Positions 23,018 through 30,695 of a DNA stretch of 64,000 nt are shown piece after piece. The position numbers and the translations under genes are program-made. Under the pieces are notes generated by a model. The model was not told the DNA's origin. It searched no databases and worked only from the letters and a program-made list of their open reading frames with translations. The stretch is from FEN-299 sp963717945 (lineage in GTDB: Bacteria; Acidobacteriota; Vicinamibacteria; Vicinamibacterales; Fen-181): positions 620,001 to 684,000 of the forward strand of contig CAVQXT010000007.1 in NCBI GenBank assembly GCA_963717945.1, written 5' to 3'. Position 1 is the stretch's first letter. Every line of letters begins with the position of its first letter.

Positions 23018-24697
23018 GTGACGCCAGTGATCGCGCTCGGCATCGCCGCGGGACTGAGCCTCGCCATGGCCGCCTGGTCGGCGCACCAGCGGCGAAGGAA
23101 GGCCCGCCGGGTCACGGAGCAGCTGCGCGCCGGTTGGGCCCGCGCCCGTGAGACTGATCGCCCCGGCGGCGTTCCGGGCTTCTACTTCAGTCGGCAGGTT
23201 GCGCTTCCGGGTTCGCTCGACCCAATGACCTGGGCCGACCTGAACATGGACGCGGTGTTCGCGTTCCTCGACCGGACGACATCGGTCCTCGGCAGCGAGG
23301 TCCTTTACGACAGGCTTCGGGGCCAGCGTCGGGACGAAGAGGAACTATCGCGGTTCGACGGCACGGTGGACCGGCTGGCTCGCGACGAACGGGCCAGGCT
23401 GGCCGTCCAGGTCGAGCTCGCGAGGATCACGGAGACCTACCCGGCCATCGCCTGGCAGATCGCCCTCGACACCCTGCCGCCACTGCCCGCATGGCTGCGC
23501 TGGGTCAGCCCCGGCGTGGCCGTCTTCGTCGCCGCCACGATCGCGGCGAGCGTCGTCCAGCCGTCGTTCATCAGCCTGGTCGTTCCCGCGCTCTTGTTGT
23601 CGTTCGTGGCGAGGTTCTCTATCGCCCCGCGGATCGCCCCGTGGGTGTCGCCGTTCCTGGCGGCGGGCCAGATCATCGAAACGGCACGGCGGGTGTCCGC
23701 ACTCGAGCCCATCGACGAGCCGACGACGCGGATCATCGTCGAACGGCTGCCGAAGCTGAAGCGTCTCTCCAGGGTGGCGAGGTGGCTGGGTCAGGACCCG
23801 TCGCGGACCGATCTGGTGTCGCTGGTCACCGAGTACGTCAACCTCTTCTTCTGCGTGGACGGCAACGTCCTGCTCGCCGCCTTTGGTCTCGCCGAGCGGC
23901 ACCGCCAGGACTTGTGCGAGGTTGCAGAAGCCCTGGGTCGGCTCGATGCGGCCATTGCCGTGGCCTCGGTCCGCGCGGGCTCGGTCGGCTGGACGCGACC
24001 GGCGTTTGCCGGCCCGACCGACCCGGCGAGGTTGTCCGGCCTGCGACACCCGCTGGTCCGCGACTGCGTGCCGAACGCCATGACGCTCGGCCCCGTCGAC
24101 GGGGTGGTCCTGACCGGCGCCAACATGACGGGGAAGTCGACGTTCCTGCGATCGCTCGGCACGAGCGTCGTGCTGGCGCAGTCGATCTTCACCGTCTTCG
24201 CCGACGCGTACGAGGCGCCGTGGATGACGGTCGCGACGTCGATCAGTCCGACCGACGAGCTGTTGGAGGGGAAGAGCCTCTACCAGAAGGAAGCGGAGAC
24301 CGTCGTCTCCATCGTCGGGCAGGCGCAGCGGCCGGGCGTGCTGTTGTGCCTCTTCGACGAGCTGTTCCGCGGCACCAACTCCGTGGACCGGATCTCGGCG
24401 ACCGCGGCAGTCTGCTCGTACCTGGTCGGGCCGGCGGCGGGCAAGCAGCAGCCGGGCCGTCTCGCACGGTGCCTCGTGGTCGTCGCCACCCACGACCTCG
24501 AGCTGGTGTCGCACCTGGCGCCGGGCTTCGCGGCGGTTCACTTCGGCGACCGCATCGAGGCCGACCGTCTCGTATTCGACTACCGGCTCCGCCCCGGCGT
24601 GGCCTCGTCGCGGAACGCGATCGCCCTGCTGCAGATTCTCGGCGCCCCGCCGGCGATCGTCGCGCGCGCGCACGAGCGTGCGGCGGCCTTGCGGTGA
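23018..24697 (+). CDS. MutS-family ATPase with membrane segments
   Basis: A 559-residue protein ending in a MutS domain V ATPase: Walker A GANMTGKST (near 367), Walker B LCLFDELFRGTNSVD and the switch VVATHDLELV. The mismatch-binding domain of real MutS is missing. Instead there is an N-terminal hydrophobic helix (VIALGIAAGLSLAMAAW) and a central pair (VSPGVAVFVAATIAASVV and SFISLVVPALLLSFVARF). The start is GTG with GAGAGG before it. Such membrane MutS-like proteins are widespread but of unknown role; DNA repair should not be assumed. Confidence 0.85.
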   Translation: MTPVIALGIAAGLSLAMAAWSAHQRRRKARRVTEQLRAGWARARETDRPGGVPGFYFSRQVALPGSLDPMTWADLNMDAVFAFLDRTTSVLGSEVLYDRLRGQRRDEEELSRFDGTVDRLARDERARLAVQVELARITETYPAIAWQIALDTLPPLPAWLRWVSPGVAVFVAATIAASVVQPSFISLVVPALLLSFVARFSIAPRIAPWVSPFLAAGQIIETARRVSALEPIDEPTTRIIVERLPKLKRLSRVARWLGQDPSRTDLVSLVTEYVNLFFCVDGNVLLAAFGLAERHRQDLCEVAEALGRLDAAIAVASVRAGSVGWTRPAFAGPTDPARLSGLRHPLVRDCVPNAMTLGPVDGVVLTGANMTGKSTFLRSLGTSVVLAQSIFTVFADAYEAPWMTVATSISPTDELLEGKSLYQKEAETVVSIVGQAQRPGVLLCLFDELFRGTNSVDRISATAAVCSYLVGPAAGKQQPGRLARCLVVVATHDLELVSHLAPGFAAVHFGDRIEADRLVFDYRLRPGVASSRNAIALLQILGAPPAIVARAHERAAALR

Positions 24698-24713
24698 CGC
24701 GGCCGGAGGCGCG

Positions 24714-25454
24714 TCAGCGGGCGGCCAGCGGGAGCTGCACGGTGACCGTGGTCCCCCGGCCTTCGGCGCCCTCGATCTCGATCGTGAAGCCGCAGCGGTC
24801 CGCGATCGCCTTGACGATGGCCAGTCCCAGGCCGGTGCCCTGCGGGTCGATCGCCTTGGCGTTGGGGGCGCGGAAGAACTCCTCGAACAGGTGCGGGCGA
24901 GCCTCGTCGGGAATGCCGATCCCGTTGTCGGCCACAGACAGTCGGGCCGCGTCGCCAATCCTGTCGGCCGACACGCGCACCTGGCCGCCGGGGGCGTACT
25001 TCACCGCGTTGGCGACCAGGTTGTCCAGCAGGAGCGCGACGTCCGCCGCCCCGGCCTCGACGGCGAGCGGGTCCTGGCCCTTGTCGCACTGAACGGTCAC
25101 GCCCGCCGCGCGCGCGGCCGAGTCGGCGCGGCCGCAAGCTTCGTCGAGCGCCGGTCCGAGCACCGTCACGGGAGGTCTGGCGTCGGCCCCCGCCCCGTCG
25201 ATCGCCATCGCGAGATCGATCAGGTCGTCCACCAGCGCCTGCATGAACTCGAGGCGTCGTTGGAGGCGCGCGACCAGGTCGGCCTGGGAGGGGAGCAGCG
25301 GGCCGGCGTGGCCGTCGCTCAAGACGGACGCGATCGTCCTCGTCGCGGCAATGGGCTGGCGAAGATCGTGGGTGACGATGCGCAGGAAGCGGGCGACGTC
25401 GCCGCGTCCGCGGCCGGCGTCCGGGTCCCGGCTGGTCGGCCTGGGGCTCGCCAT
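24714..25454 (-). CDS. Sensor histidine kinase without sensor domain
   Basis: A 246-residue kinase made of little more than the core: H-box RIVTHDLRQPI (His29), N-box DNLVANAVKYA, G1 DNGIGIP and G2 GTGLGLAIVKAIA. There is no membrane segment or PAS/GAF domain, so it should be soluble and take its signal from another protein. It lies 16 bases after a receiver-only regulator on the same strand. The convergent MutS-like gene ends 16 bases away. Confidence 0.9.
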   Translation of the reverse strand: MASPRPTSRDPDAGRGRGDVARFLRIVTHDLRQPIAATRTIASVLSDGHAGPLLPSQADLVARLQRRLEFMQALVDDLIDLAMAIDGAGADARPPVTVLGPALDEACGRADSAARAAGVTVQCDKGQDPLAVEAGAADVALLLDNLVANAVKYAPGGQVRVSADRIGDAARLSVADNGIGIPDEARPHLFEEFFRAPNAKAIDPQGTGLGLAIVKAIADRCGFTIEIEGAEGRGTTVTVQLPLAAR

Positions 25455-25470
25455 GCGCGTGCTCTCCGCG

Positions 25471-25881
25471 CTAGGGCTGCGCCGGTCTCCCGCCCAGCAA
25501 TCTCTCCACGGTGGCCATCAGGCGGTCGGCGCTCACCGGCTTCTCGAGGAACTCATCGACCGGCAGCGAGTCTTCGTTGGGACCGAAGCGGAACGAGGTC
25601 GTGCGATGAACCGCGCTCAGCACGAGAATGGGCACCGCGCGGTAGGCGGCGAACTCGGAGTCGTCCGACGTGTCGCGCAGCCGCTGGGCGACGCGAAAGC
25701 CCTCGGTGTAACGGTCCATCATCACGTCGAGGATGATGAGGTCCGGGCTGGTCTCCTTCACGCGGCGCAGCCCGAGCTCGCCGTTTGTCGCCGTGTGGAA
25801 CCGGTGCCCTTTCCCCTCGAGCAGGACCTTCAGCGCCGCGGCCAGGTCGGCATCGTCGTCGATCATCAGGATCGTGGCCAT
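25471..25881 (-). CDS. Receiver-only response regulator
   Basis: A 136-residue single receiver domain: acidic pocket Asp8-10, phosphorylation site Asp52 (LIILDVMMD), Ser89 and Lys114 (FLEKP). It has no DNA-binding part. After Asp52 it shows DRYTEGFRVAQRLR and, before the Lys, RFGPNEDSLPVDEF, features of a receiver subfamily often found beside hydrogenase and other redox-complex genes. It aligns without gaps over the key sites with the regulator at 40478-40897, including all three functional positions. Confidence 0.9.
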   Translation of the reverse strand: MATILMIDDDADLAAALKVLLEGKGHRFHTATNGELGLRRVKETSPDLIILDVMMDRYTEGFRVAQRLRDTSDDSEFAAYRAVPILVLSAVHRTTSFRFGPNEDSLPVDEFLEKPVSADRLMATVERLLGGRPAQP

Positions 25882-26057
25882 GTCCGCTGCCCTCCAGGCG
25901 AGCCATCATCGCACTTCGCGGGCGCCGAGACAAGCGTCGACGGGCAAGCGGGGGCCTGTTGCCGAACCGCCTCCCTTTCGGATAGACTCGGCGCGGGTGG
26001 TGAGCTTGTGAATCCTGCCACAAACTGCCCGGCGACGACTTCAGCCATCCGGCTCCG

Positions 26058-26309
26058 TCACCACCCGTCGTTCTCGTCATCCTCGTCTCCCTCGGGCGGC
26101 TCGTCATCGTCGACGTCACCGTTGACACCCTTCTCCGGCATCGCGACGCGCGCGCCAGCCCCGTCTGCGGAGGGCTGGCGCCCCGCGCATCTCGGGCCGG
26201 AGCCCCGGCTCCTGCGGCGGCGGACCACGGGCGACCGTTCCACGTCGTCGTCGTGACCTTCGGCGTCGGCCTGGGCCCATTCAAGTCTGCCCCTGGGCTT
26301 CATCGGCAC
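26058..26309 (-). CDS. Small protein with acidic tail (uncertain)
   Basis: An 83-residue reading frame starting with GTG seven bases after a perfect AGGAGG. Residues 1-40 are mixed and basic; the last 20 (DVDDDEPPEGDEDDENDGW) are almost all acidic, which may bind metal or a basic protein. It lies in the gap between the regulator and the hydrogenase operon and is divergent from the latter. No family is recognised; the ribosome site is the main support. Confidence 0.45.
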   Translation of the reverse strand: MPMKPRGRLEWAQADAEGHDDDVERSPVVRRRRSRGSGPRCAGRQPSADGAGARVAMPEKGVNGDVDDDEPPEGDEDDENDGW

Positions 26310-26380
26310 GCGTCGGCCTCCTGGAAGTCGCGGGCGGCGACGTCATCGACGCTGTTCGACTCGCGCGATCGGGGGCCAAT

Positions 26381-28246
26381 ATGGCGTTCCACCCGTCCAC
26401 GTGCCCCTTCTGCTCCTGCGCCTGCGCCGTCCTGTTGCACGAGGAGGGCGGACGGCTGCTCGGCAGCTACCCGCGCGTCGGCGCGGGCGGCCGGGCCGCG
26501 CTGTGCATGCGTGGCTGGAACTGCACCGCCAGCGGATCCCATCCGGACAGGCTCACGGCGCCCCTGGTCCGGGGCGCGGGCGGACTGGTTCGCGCCTCGT
26601 GGCGGGACGCGGTCGAGGAGGTGGCCTCGCGCCTCGCGAACGTGGCGACGCCGCCGCTCTTCGCCCTGGGGCCGACGCTCGCCAACGAGGACGTGTTCGC
26701 CGTGCGGCGCCTCGCCGGCCGGCTCGGCGCGCGGCTCGGCACGGCGGACCTCTCCGGCGCGCAGACCGCCAGGTCGGCCCTGCGACAGGTGCTGGGAAGG
26801 GGATACAGCCTCCCGGACCTGGAGGCGATCGCCGGCGCCGATTTGATCTGGCTCGTCGGCGTGGACTTCGACGAGTGCCCGCAGGTCGCGTCGCGCGTGG
26901 TCGAGGCCCGCCGGCATGGCGGCGCGGTCGTGCGGTTCGATGTGTACGCCTCCGGCGGCGGTGACGGCTCGAGGAACGTGGCGATGCCTCCGGGGCAGTT
27001 CGCCGATCTGCCGCTGTTGCTCCAGCAGGCGATTGTCACGGCAGACCTGGCGGCTCCGGATGTCCGGGGCGCCGCGGGGTTCGGAGACCTGTGTCGCTAC
27101 TGGCAGACCGCGCCTGCGCTCGATCGGCGGACGTGGCTGCCGGGCGAGTCCGCTCTGGCACTGGCGCGAGAGTTTCGAGCGGCGTGCCGGCCCGTGGCGA
27201 TTCTCGGCAGCCGGTGGTTGACCTCGGCCCGGGCGGAGGAGAGCACGGAGCAGCTCCTGCAGGCGCTGGCGCTGCTGGGCGCCGCCGATCGCGTGCTGGC
27301 GGCCGTCGGCGAAGTCAACAGCTGGGGCACGCTGGACGTGCTGGGCCCCGACGTCCCGCCGGTCGAACTGGCGCTGCACGAAGACGGCCTCGACGCGCTC
27401 GTCGTCGTCGCCGACGACCTGGTCCGCCGCAGCCCGCGCCCGGCCGCGCTCGCCGAGGCGCTCCGCCGCCTCCGGACGGTCGTCGTCATCGACCGCTTCG
27501 CCACCGACACGCTGCCGTTCGCCCATGTCGTGCTGCCGTCCTGCACGTCGGCCGAGATCGACGGGACCATCACCAACGTGTTCGGCGCCCTGCAGCGCTG
27601 GCGGCGGGCCGTTCCGCCCCCGGGTGACTGCTGTGCGGAACGCGTATGGGCGTCGCGGATCGGCCGCCTCTTCGGCGTGGAGGAATGGCCGGGCACTGCC
27701 TCGACATGGTTCGACCAGATGCGGTCCGATGTCGAGGGCTACGAGCCGATCTCGCCGGAGCGGATGTACCGCGAGGACGGTCCCGCGCGCCGGGGCGCCG
27801 GTGACGGGCCGGCCTCGCCGCGCGTGGCCGGGCAGACGCGCGTCAAGTTCGCCCCACCCCCCGGCGACGCCGGGCCGGTCGAGCCCGGCGGGGACGCCGC
27901 GTTTCCGATGCGGATGGTGCTCGGCGCTCACGTGGCGAACTGGTCCACCGGCGCGTTGAGCCAGCGAGAGGAACTCCTGCGTCGGGAATTCCTCGAATCG
28001 ACGGTCGCGGCCGCCCCTTCGGTCCTCGAGCGGCTCGGCATCAAGGCCGGGTGGCCCGCGACGATCCTGGTCCCGGGCGGTGAGGCCACGGTGACGGTCC
28101 GCGCCGACCGGCGCCTGCCGCCCGACGTGCTCGTGCTGGTGCCCCTCGCCGGGTCGCCGCCGCTCCGGCTCCGCGGATGCTATCCGGGCCAGGCCGGCCG
28201 CAGCGTCGGCGTGCAGCCGATTCCGGCGCGGCTCGAGCGCGCGTGA
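26381..28246 (+). CDS. Molybdopterin oxidoreductase-family subunit (NuoG/FdhA/FwdB-like)
   Basis: A 621-residue protein. The N-terminus binds a [4Fe-4S] cluster: Cys8, Cys11, Cys15 and Cys42. The rest follows the molybdopterin oxidoreductase fold (ALGPTLANEDVFAVRRLAGRLGA; LIWLVGVDFDECPQVASR; AHVVLPSCTSAEIDGTITN). The Cys or selenocysteine that binds Mo/W in formate dehydrogenase is not seen: the expected stretch reads GTADLSGAQTARSAL. It may therefore be a structural, electron-passing subunit like NuoG. It begins the hydrogenase operon, 12 bases before the Fe-S subunit. Confidence 0.8.
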   Translation: MAFHPSTCPFCSCACAVLLHEEGGRLLGSYPRVGAGGRAALCMRGWNCTASGSHPDRLTAPLVRGAGGLVRASWRDAVEEVASRLANVATPPLFALGPTLANEDVFAVRRLAGRLGARLGTADLSGAQTARSALRQVLGRGYSLPDLEAIAGADLIWLVGVDFDECPQVASRVVEARRHGGAVVRFDVYASGGGDGSRNVAMPPGQFADLPLLLQQAIVTADLAAPDVRGAAGFGDLCRYWQTAPALDRRTWLPGESALALAREFRAACRPVAILGSRWLTSARAEESTEQLLQALALLGAADRVLAAVGEVNSWGTLDVLGPDVPPVELALHEDGLDALVVVADDLVRRSPRPAALAEALRRLRTVVVIDRFATDTLPFAHVVLPSCTSAEIDGTITNVFGALQRWRRAVPPPGDCCAERVWASRIGRLFGVEEWPGTASTWFDQMRSDVEGYEPISPERMYREDGPARRGAGDGPASPRVAGQTRVKFAPPPGDAGPVEPGGDAAFPMRMVLGAHVANWSTGALSQREELLRREFLESTVAAAPSVLERLGIKAGWPATILVPGGEATVTVRADRRLPPDVLVLVPLAGSPPLRLRGCYPGQAGRSVGVQPIPARLERA

Positions 28247-28258
28247 GGAGGGAAGCCC

Positions 28259-29374
28259 ATGGGCCCGATGACCATCCTCAAATCCGACCTCCCGGCCTTC
28301 CTCGCGGCCCTCGCGGACTCCTATCGCGTGGTCGCCCCGCGGCGGGTCGGCGGGGCCGACGTCGTGTTCGCCGACTGGATCGATGACGCGCCGGTGGACC
28401 TGGACTTCGTCAACACGGCCGTCCCGCCGAAGATGCTCTTCTTTCCGGCGCGGGAGACGCTGTTTCATATCGAGGGTCTGCGGAGGCCCACCCTGTCGGT
28501 GGACGGTGTTTCGGATGGCGCAGGGCTGAAGCCCTGCGCTATCCACGGTGATTCAGATAGCGCAGGCCTTCAGGCCTGCGCTTGTGCCGAAAAGCCTCTC
28601 GCCATCTTCGGCATGCGGTCCTGCGACGCGACCGGCCTGGCCTTCCTCGAGAAGTTCTTTGCCGGGCGCGGCTTCGAGGACGACACGATCCTCGAGCGGA
28701 TCGGGTCCGCCCTGACGATGACGCTGGCGTGCCGCGAGCCGGGGCCCGATTGCTTCTGCGTCTGCTGCGAGGGCGGGCCGTGGCTCACCTCGGGATTCGA
28801 CATCCAGTTCGGCGATCTCGGCGCCGCCCTGATCGCCGACGCACGCACGCAGAAGGGGGAGGCGGCTGTCGCTGCGGCCCCGGCGGTGTTCGTCCCGGCC
28901 GCGCAAGAGGCCATCGACGCCTGGTCGCGGCAGCTGGCGAATGTGGACGCGGCGTTCGAGCGGCGGTCGTACATCGCCGCCGGCACCAAGCGAATCTCGC
29001 TCGGCCGGATCCCGCAGGAGAAATGGGAGGAGTGGGCCGAAGACTGCCAGGACTGCGGCGGCTGCTGCTTCGTGTGCCCGACCTGCTCGTGCTTCACCGT
29101 CGCCGACCGGCCGTCCGGCCACGACGCGTTCGACCGCGAGCGTCGGTGGGACGCCTGCCTCTACGAGGGATTCACCCGTGAGGCCTCGGGCCACAACCCG
29201 CGCGCCGCGAAGGCCGAGCGGCTGAAGCGGCGGTTCTTCCACAAGCTGTCCTACCAGTACATCGACGTGATGGGTCGCCACGGGTGCGTAGGGTGCGGCC
29301 GGTGCGTCGCGACATGCCTGGGCGGGCTCGACATCTCGACGCTGCTCACGAGGATCCACGATGAGTGCCAGTAG
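28259..29374 (+). CDS. Fe-S subunit of HydB/AsrA type
   Basis: A 371-residue soluble protein of the sulfhydrogenase beta/anaerobic sulfite reductase A family. It has the signatures LAIFGMRSCDATGL, DCFCVCCEGGPW and, near the C-terminus, two [4Fe-4S] sites (DCQDCGGCCFVCPTC and GCVGCGRCVATC). It would pass electrons between the FAD subunit encoded next and the rest of the complex. Residues about 83-108 are encoded by two inverted copies of palindromic repeat family A, inserted in frame. AGGAGGGAA precedes the ATG. It overlaps the next gene by 14 bases. Confidence 0.87.
   Translation: MGPMTILKSDLPAFLAALADSYRVVAPRRVGGADVVFADWIDDAPVDLDFVNTAVPPKMLFFPARETLFHIEGLRRPTLSVDGVSDGAGLKPCAIHGDSDSAGLQACACAEKPLAIFGMRSCDATGLAFLEKFFAGRGFEDDTILERIGSALTMTLACREPGPDCFCVCCEGGPWLTSGFDIQFGDLGAALIADARTQKGEAAVAAAPAVFVPAAQEAIDAWSRQLANVDAAFERRSYIAAGTKRISLGRIPQEKWEEWAEDCQDCGGCCFVCPTCSCFTVADRPSGHDAFDRERRWDACLYEGFTREASGHNPRAAKAERLKRRFFHKLSYQYIDVMGRHGCVGCGRCVATCLGGLDISTLLTRIHDECQ
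28518..28582. repeat. Palindromic repeat pair, family A, inside a coding region
   Basis: Two inverted copies (28518-28544 and 28555-28582) sit head to head as at 228-303, here in frame within the HydB-like gene. They encode GAGLKPCAI and SAGLQACAC. The 78 or so added bases are a multiple of three and contain no stop. Confidence 0.9.
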
Positions 29375-30188
29375 CCTCTACCTGCCGCACCTCGCGGAGA
29401 TTGCGCGCGTGGAGGAGGAGACCCCCGACACGCGGACCTACTTCCTCGCGGCCGACGGCGTGGACTGGCGCCACGCCTACCGCCCCGGCCAGTTCGTCGA
29501 ACTGTCGGTGTTCGGGGTCGGCGAGGCCCCGTTCTGCCTCGCGCAGAGCCCGACGCGCTCGGAGTTCATCGAGCTGACCGTCAGGCGCACGGGCGCCGTC
29601 ACCAACCGGCTGCACACCTATGGCGCGGGCGACGTCGTGGGCCTGCGGGGCCCGTTTGGCAATGCGTTCCCCTTCGAGCGGGCCCGCGGAAAGCACCTGC
29701 TCTTCGTCGGCGGCGGCATCGGCCTTCCCCCTCTCCGATCGCTCATCAACTACGTGCTCGACCACCGGGCGGACTACCGCGACCTCACCGTGTTCTACGG
29801 CGCTCGCACGCCGGCGGACCGCGTCTACAAGAGCGAGCTGGCGGAGTGGAGCCGGTCGCCCGCGCTCACGCTCGTCGAAACCGTGGACCGGGGCGACGAC
29901 ACGTGGACCGGCCACGTCGGGGTCGTCACGACGCTGCTGAAGGGGCTGCCCGTCGATGCCGCGGCCACCGTGGCCTTCACCTGCGGCCCGCCGGTGATGC
30001 TGCGGTTCGTCGTGGCCGAGCTCATCGCGCTCGGCATCTCCCCCTCGGACATCGTGACGACGCTCGAGCGCTACATGAAGTGCGGCGTCGGCAAGTGCGG
30101 GCACTGCGCGGTCGGCCACCACTACATCTGCGTGGACGGCCCGGTCTACAACTTCGACCAGATCAGCCGGCTTCCGGAGGCACCGTGA
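29361..30188 (+). CDS. FAD/NAD(P)-binding subunit of HydG/AsrB type
   Basis: A 275-residue ferredoxin-reductase-like protein: FAD domain (RPGQFVELSVFGVGEAPFCL, GLRGPFGNAFPF), NAD(P) domain (LLFVGGGIGLPPLRSL) and a C-terminal [2Fe-2S] site with MKCGVGKCGHCAVG and a fourth Cys in YICVDG. In sulfhydrogenases and related enzymes this subunit exchanges electrons with NAD(P)H. Its start lies within the preceding gene and its end overlaps the protease gene (GTGA). It connects the hydrogenase to the pyridine nucleotide pool. Confidence 0.9.
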   Translation: MSASSLYLPHLAEIARVEEETPDTRTYFLAADGVDWRHAYRPGQFVELSVFGVGEAPFCLAQSPTRSEFIELTVRRTGAVTNRLHTYGAGDVVGLRGPFGNAFPFERARGKHLLFVGGGIGLPPLRSLINYVLDHRADYRDLTVFYGARTPADRVYKSELAEWSRSPALTLVETVDRGDDTWTGHVGVVTTLLKGLPVDAAATVAFTCGPPVMLRFVVAELIALGISPSDIVTTLERYMKCGVGKCGHCAVGHHYICVDGPVYNFDQISRLPEAP

Positions 30189-30631
30189 TCAGGCTCTTCG
30201 GGCGAACCCTGTCGGGGAAAGTGCTCGTCGCCGGCGTGGGCCGGGTGGACCGATTCGACGATGGCGCCGGCCCGATGCTGGCGCGCCGGCTGGCGGCGGT
30301 TCCCGGGATCGAGACGCTCGATTGCGGAGACCGCCTGGAGGATTTCACGGGAGACATCGCGCGCCTCAGGCCGGACATCGTGCTCATCGCCGACGCGGTC
30401 GATCTGAAGGCCGCGCCGGGCTGCATGGCGCTGCTCGCGGCGGACAAGCTGCCCGCCGACCTCGATAGCCACCGGGCGACGCTGAGGACCGCCATGGAGT
30501 ACCTGAAGCTGCGCACGCGCGCCGAGGTGCTGCTGCTGGCGATCCAGCCGGCGCGCGTGGCGGATGGAGTCGGGCTGAGCCCCGAGGTGCAGTCGACGGT
30601 CAACCTGCTCGCCGACCTGTTCGAGGCGTGA
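30185..30631 (+). CDS. Hydrogenase maturation endopeptidase (HycI/HyaD family)
   Basis: A 148-residue protease that trims the C-terminus of a [NiFe] large subunit after nickel insertion. The family pattern is present: GVGRVDRFDDGAGP, DIVLIADAVDLKAAPG and SHRATLRTAMEYL, with Asp/Asp/His positions expected to hold nickel (first acidic residue Asp rather than Glu). GTG start overlapping the previous stop. Its target is the large subunit at 34274-35968, which has a 33-residue tail after DPCFSCTER; the metal-free homologue at 345-1922 has no such tail. Confidence 0.87.
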   Translation: MIRLFGRTLSGKVLVAGVGRVDRFDDGAGPMLARRLAAVPGIETLDCGDRLEDFTGDIARLRPDIVLIADAVDLKAAPGCMALLAADKLPADLDSHRATLRTAMEYLKLRTRAEVLLLAIQPARVADGVGLSPEVQSTVNLLADLFEA

Positions 30632-30695
30632 TGGGCACGGCGGCCGTCCGGCTTCGGGACGTCGGGGGCCGCGCCAGAGGATCCAGGGAACCGTC

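Noticed and set aside
23018..24697. DNA mismatch repair MutS
   Set aside because: The mismatch-recognition and connector domains are missing and membrane segments are present.
26381..28246. Formate dehydrogenase, making the operon a formate hydrogenlyase
   Set aside because: The Mo/W-binding Cys or Sec position is not visible, and HydB/HydG-like partners point to NAD(P)H instead.
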